From contig CM055105.1 in NCBI GenBank assembly GCA_029204225.1, positions 19,010,226 through 19,074,225 of the forward strand: a stretch of 64,000 nucleotides of DNA, written 5' to 3'. Both the position numbers and the translations under genes were made by a program. Below the pieces are notes generated by a model. The model saw only the letters and a program-made list of their open reading frames with translations, was not told where the DNA came from and ran no database searches. Shown here piece by piece: positions 61,163-64,000 of the stretch (its first letter is position 1; the number at the start of each line of letters is the position of its first letter). Source of the stretch: Diphasiastrum complanatum (Eukaryota; Streptophyta; Lycopodiopsida; Lycopodiales; Lycopodiaceae).

Positions 61163-62013
61163 TTATTCCTCCTCCTCAAGCACAAGATTGCCTTGATTGT
61201 CCTTCTCTTGGGCATTCTTCTTCTTGTAGCACTCGGATGCAAAATGTCTCTTTTTTCCACAAAAGAAACACTTTGGCTTCTTCTTGTCCTTCTTGCTCTT
61301 GTCTTTGGAACTTGATGCTCCATCTTTGTTCTCCATCTCCATGTCTTGAGTATTCTTGGATGGAAACTTCTTCTTCTTGCCTTTCAAAAAAAAGTTAGCT
61401 TTTTCATCACCATCATTCAAAGATAAGGAACTCATCCTACTTTTGATATGAAACATTCTACTCTCCTCACTAACAAGTACACTTTGAAGTTTTTCAATAC
61501 TAGGACATCTTTGATTTTATCATCTATAGAAGACAACTCTTTATTCAAAGATTTGATCCTAAAGACATAATTTTGGGCACTTTCACTACTTCCTTTCATG
61601 CTTTGAAGGATTTGATTCCTAAGCATGAGTATCCTTGAAGTGTTCTTGGATCCATAAATGGCTTTTAATGAATCCCATGCCTCTTTGGATGTGGTACAAG
61701 ATGAGATTTCTTTCAAAAGTTCATTACTTACATTCATTTTTATGCAGTGTAATGCAACTCTACATCTCTTTTTGTACTTAGCCAATTCAACTCCTCCTTG
61801 AGGTTCTGCTTCCACCTCAAGTACTATGTCATAAAGATCATGAAGTACAAGCAAAAACTCCATTCGAACTATCCAAGTAGCATAATTAGTGGATGTAAGT
61901 CTTTCACTAGCTTCAAACAAAAAACCACCCATTGATGCCATTTTTGAATGTGAAAAAGCACTAGATACTCTTATGGTTTCTCTAAGAGATCTGAACCTAA
62001 AGTCTTCTAGCAA
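61163..62013 (-). pseudogene. Copia F gag with zinc knuckle
   Basis: Gag opens near MASMGGFLFEASERLTSTNY (the methionine at about 61,940). It has YATWIVRMEFLLVLHDLYDI, then EISSCTTSKEAWDSLKAIYG and RILMLRNQILQSMKGSSESA, the typical copia gag_UBN2 order. After a frameshift near 61,440-61,480 comes the knuckle CFFCGKKRHFASEC, with Arg in place of the usual Gly. Gag packages the element RNA. Confidence 0.88.
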
Positions 62014-62518
62014 TTTAGAAAGCTTATAGACTCAATCCTATCACTCATGAACCAATCTAGAATGGTGGAAATTTAGATTCTAGTCTCAAACTCCTTAATC
62101 TATGATTTTTAGCAATCTCTCTCTTCAATCTCAACATACACTCAAAAAATCAGAGAAGATCAATTAGTGCACCTAATTCAAGCTTCAATTTTTATTTTTT
62201 GACTGATCTAATCCAAGAACTAATCAAGAAATTAGATTCACTATAGAACATGCTTGATTTTGCACCAAAAATCACTCAAATTGGGTATGTGAGTTAAATT
62301 CTACAAATTTTTGAAATTTCTTAGTAAAAAATGGAGTTGTATGGCCTCAAACGTGTGAAAAGGGTTCCTACAGTCCACAACAAGATCTGGACCAAAAAAT
62401 TTGAGGATAGCTATCAAATCCAACTCGCTACACAAAATTTGACTAGTTTTCAAAAAATTGCTAATTTTAGCTTTGATTTGGATTAACCCTATCAATTTCA
62501 ACAAAACCTCTTGTACTA
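62014..62518 (-). other. Copia F leader between PBS and gag
   Basis: AT-rich, without a conserved frame, of a length normal for a copia leader. Confidence 0.6.
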
Positions 62519-62531
62519 GGCTTTGATACCA
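62519..62531 (-). other. Copia F primer-binding site
   Basis: The minus strand reads TGGTATCAAAGCC, two bases past the GCA end of the LTR at 62,534. It differs by one base from the usual TGGTATCAGAGC. Confidence 0.85.
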
Positions 62532-62533
62532 CG

Positions 62534-63470
62534 TGCAAAAAAGTACAAAAAGGACCAAGAATGGATCCTAATCTGATCCTCAAGAGGGATTGGTTGTCAG
62601 ATTACTTGATCTATCAATCTACTTGAGATTAAGATCAATCTAGATCAATTCTAGACACAAAATCCTAACAAGAACAATCATTAATTGAAGGTAGGTGTAC
62701 TTTCTGGTTTCCCACGTGTGAAACCCTGTCTGAGTACGGACTCCAACCTGAAAATCAAGTACACATTGATAGCACCTCAAAACAATCAAAACAAATGTAG
62801 ACAAATGGAGAGAATCACTCAAAATTGCTTCCAAAACCAAGATTGGTGTCTTACATTGATTATGGCCAAATAAGCCTCTATATATACACTTTTGGAGCTC
62901 GAGGTACTGATCATGCATCAGATATCACACGTGTGAGGATGCCTTGTCACCATCATGCAATTTGACACTTGGATCAAAACTTTTCATTTTGGGCATTTTT
63001 GGTCTATTTTTCTACTATATGGAGATCTTCTAGAAGCAAAAACTCGTCTACTTCAACTATTTTCAGACGTGTGAGCTGTCCTCTGCACATGGGATGTGAC
63101 ACCTATTCAAAATATTTGGCTCATGCAATCATTAGATTGGTGCCATGTGTCATACCTCTAGAAAACTAGTTTTTGGCCATTTTAGCCACTAGAACTTGAA
63201 TTAAATCATATGTACAACATATATGATTATGGTACATAAAAAGTACACTAGTTTCACATGTGGGAATAGGCTCCACACATGTGTGTCTATCCTATATACA
63301 ATATTTTTGGCCTCTACCAAGCTTATTTTTGCATTTTTCACATTCAAGCCATTATACTCACTGTTGATATCAATCATAGTGCAATTTTTGTCTCACTACT
63401 ACATTGTTCATTTGCGCAATCTGTATGAATCATTCTACTTGAATATTTCTGCTGCTAACTATTGCGTTTC
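62534..63470 (-). repeat. Probable 5' LTR of copia F (start not defined)
   Basis: The sequence ends TTTTTTGCA beside the PBS. No second copy is in the window, as the 3' half of the element is missing, so the upstream limit cannot be set. No gene is visible in this stretch. Confidence 0.4.
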
Positions 63471-63475
63471 CATTT

Positions 63476-63940
63476 CTACACGCCTACGCTCAAAGCCTCG
63501 AGCTTCCACTGTCGATCATCCCCGCGTTTTACGACAAACCAAGGTCTCCCTAGTAAAACTCGATAGGCATAAGGATACTCTGGAATTTCCATCACCACAA
63601 AGGTGATAACAAATTGCACTCCCACTATCTTTACTAGAATGTCTTCAACTACACCTTGAGGTTTCACAGAAGACTGATTTGCTAATTTGATGGCAAATCT
63701 CACTGGCTTCAGTCCTTGCAATTCCTACTTTTGATATAAGATAGTGGATACCAAGTTAACTCTTGATCCTCCATCTATCACCGTAGCTTCGTCCTCGTAT
63801 CTCTTGTGCTTGATCCGACAGATTGATGTTAAGTTGTTCACTCTCCCACGTTGTTCCAATGTTGTTAGCAGATTCTATGCAAGACAGAACCTGTTTTCTT
63901 TCTGCTCATCTTCTTCACTGCACCATGTTGTAGTATAGTT
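63476..63940 (-). pseudogene. Gypsy retropepsin fragment at the window edge
   Basis: The minus strand has IDGGSRVNLVSTILYQK (about 63,730-63,785), in which Gly-Gly replaces the usual Ser/Thr-Gly. LQGLKPVRFAIKLANQ, then PQGVVEDILVKIVGVQFVIT and YRVLLGRPWFVVKRGDDRQW follow, the familiar gypsy protease flap and GRPWL-type ending. A stop lies between the two parts. It is a different gypsy from the one at 54-59 kb and continues beyond the window. Confidence 0.75.
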
Positions 63941-64000
63941 TCCTCTTCCGCCTTCAACCTTCCCACCGAGCTCGAACCTAAGGCTTGCAACCCAGAAACC

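Overview
This 64 kb window is from a land-plant nuclear genome. It holds one recognisable host gene and is otherwise a dense pile of decayed, nested and rearranged transposable elements. The plant assignment rests on a seven-exon LOG-type (cytokinin-activating) gene with GT-AG introns, CACTA/TNP2 transposase remnants, many Ty1/copia fragments whose primer-binding sites match plant initiator tRNA-Met, and Athila-like Ty3/gypsy motifs. Two element types, an RLE-type non-LTR retrotransposon and a DUF7869-like transposase gene, fit a seed-free plant (fern, lycophyte or bryophyte) better than an angiosperm; that is an inference at low confidence.

Layout. 0.7-1.9 kb: CACTA transposase remnant (-), joined to an inverted copy of a copia LTR (2.0-2.85 kb). 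3.7-6.5 kb: broken DUF7869-like transposase gene (+), ending in a 178-bp GA microsatellite. 6.7-9.2 kb: copia with PBS and gag but no pol. 11.0-12.9 kb: large inverted repeat made of gypsy RT sequence, continuing to about 15.8 kb as a decayed gypsy body. 15.8-20.0 kb: copia A with gag, protease, integrase, RT, RNase H and LTR. 20.0-22.4 kb: further copia pieces in opposite orientations. 23.8-27.3 kb: a nearly full-length RLE-type non-LTR element whose in-frame stops before the frameshift are all TAG. 29.4-36.3 kb: minus-strand copia pair sharing one 777-bp LTR, with a fold-back structure inside. 36.9-37.2 kb: second, degraded RLE fragment. 38.4-42.1 kb: the LOG gene (-), with a GC-rich upstream region carrying three ACACGTGG boxes. 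43-47.3 kb: mostly unidentified AT-rich DNA with local repeats and one possible solo LTR. 48.0-59.6 kb: a large minus-strand Ty3/gypsy element with gag/zinc knuckles, protease, RT, RNase H, integrase, then about 4.6 kb of further ORFs, a polypurine tract and a 3' LTR. 59.6-62.5 kb: minus-strand copia fused to the truncated 5' end of that gypsy. 63.4-63.9 kb: edge of another gypsy protease.

The best candidate for something undescribed is the accessory block (48.8-53.4 kb) between integrase and the 3' LTR of the gypsy element. It encodes proteins with an N-terminal globular part and a C-terminal acidic or coiled-coil part, and I cannot match these firmly to a known family. None of the transposable-element ORFs is intact. 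The LOG gene reads as an uninterrupted 217-residue protein across all seven exons.
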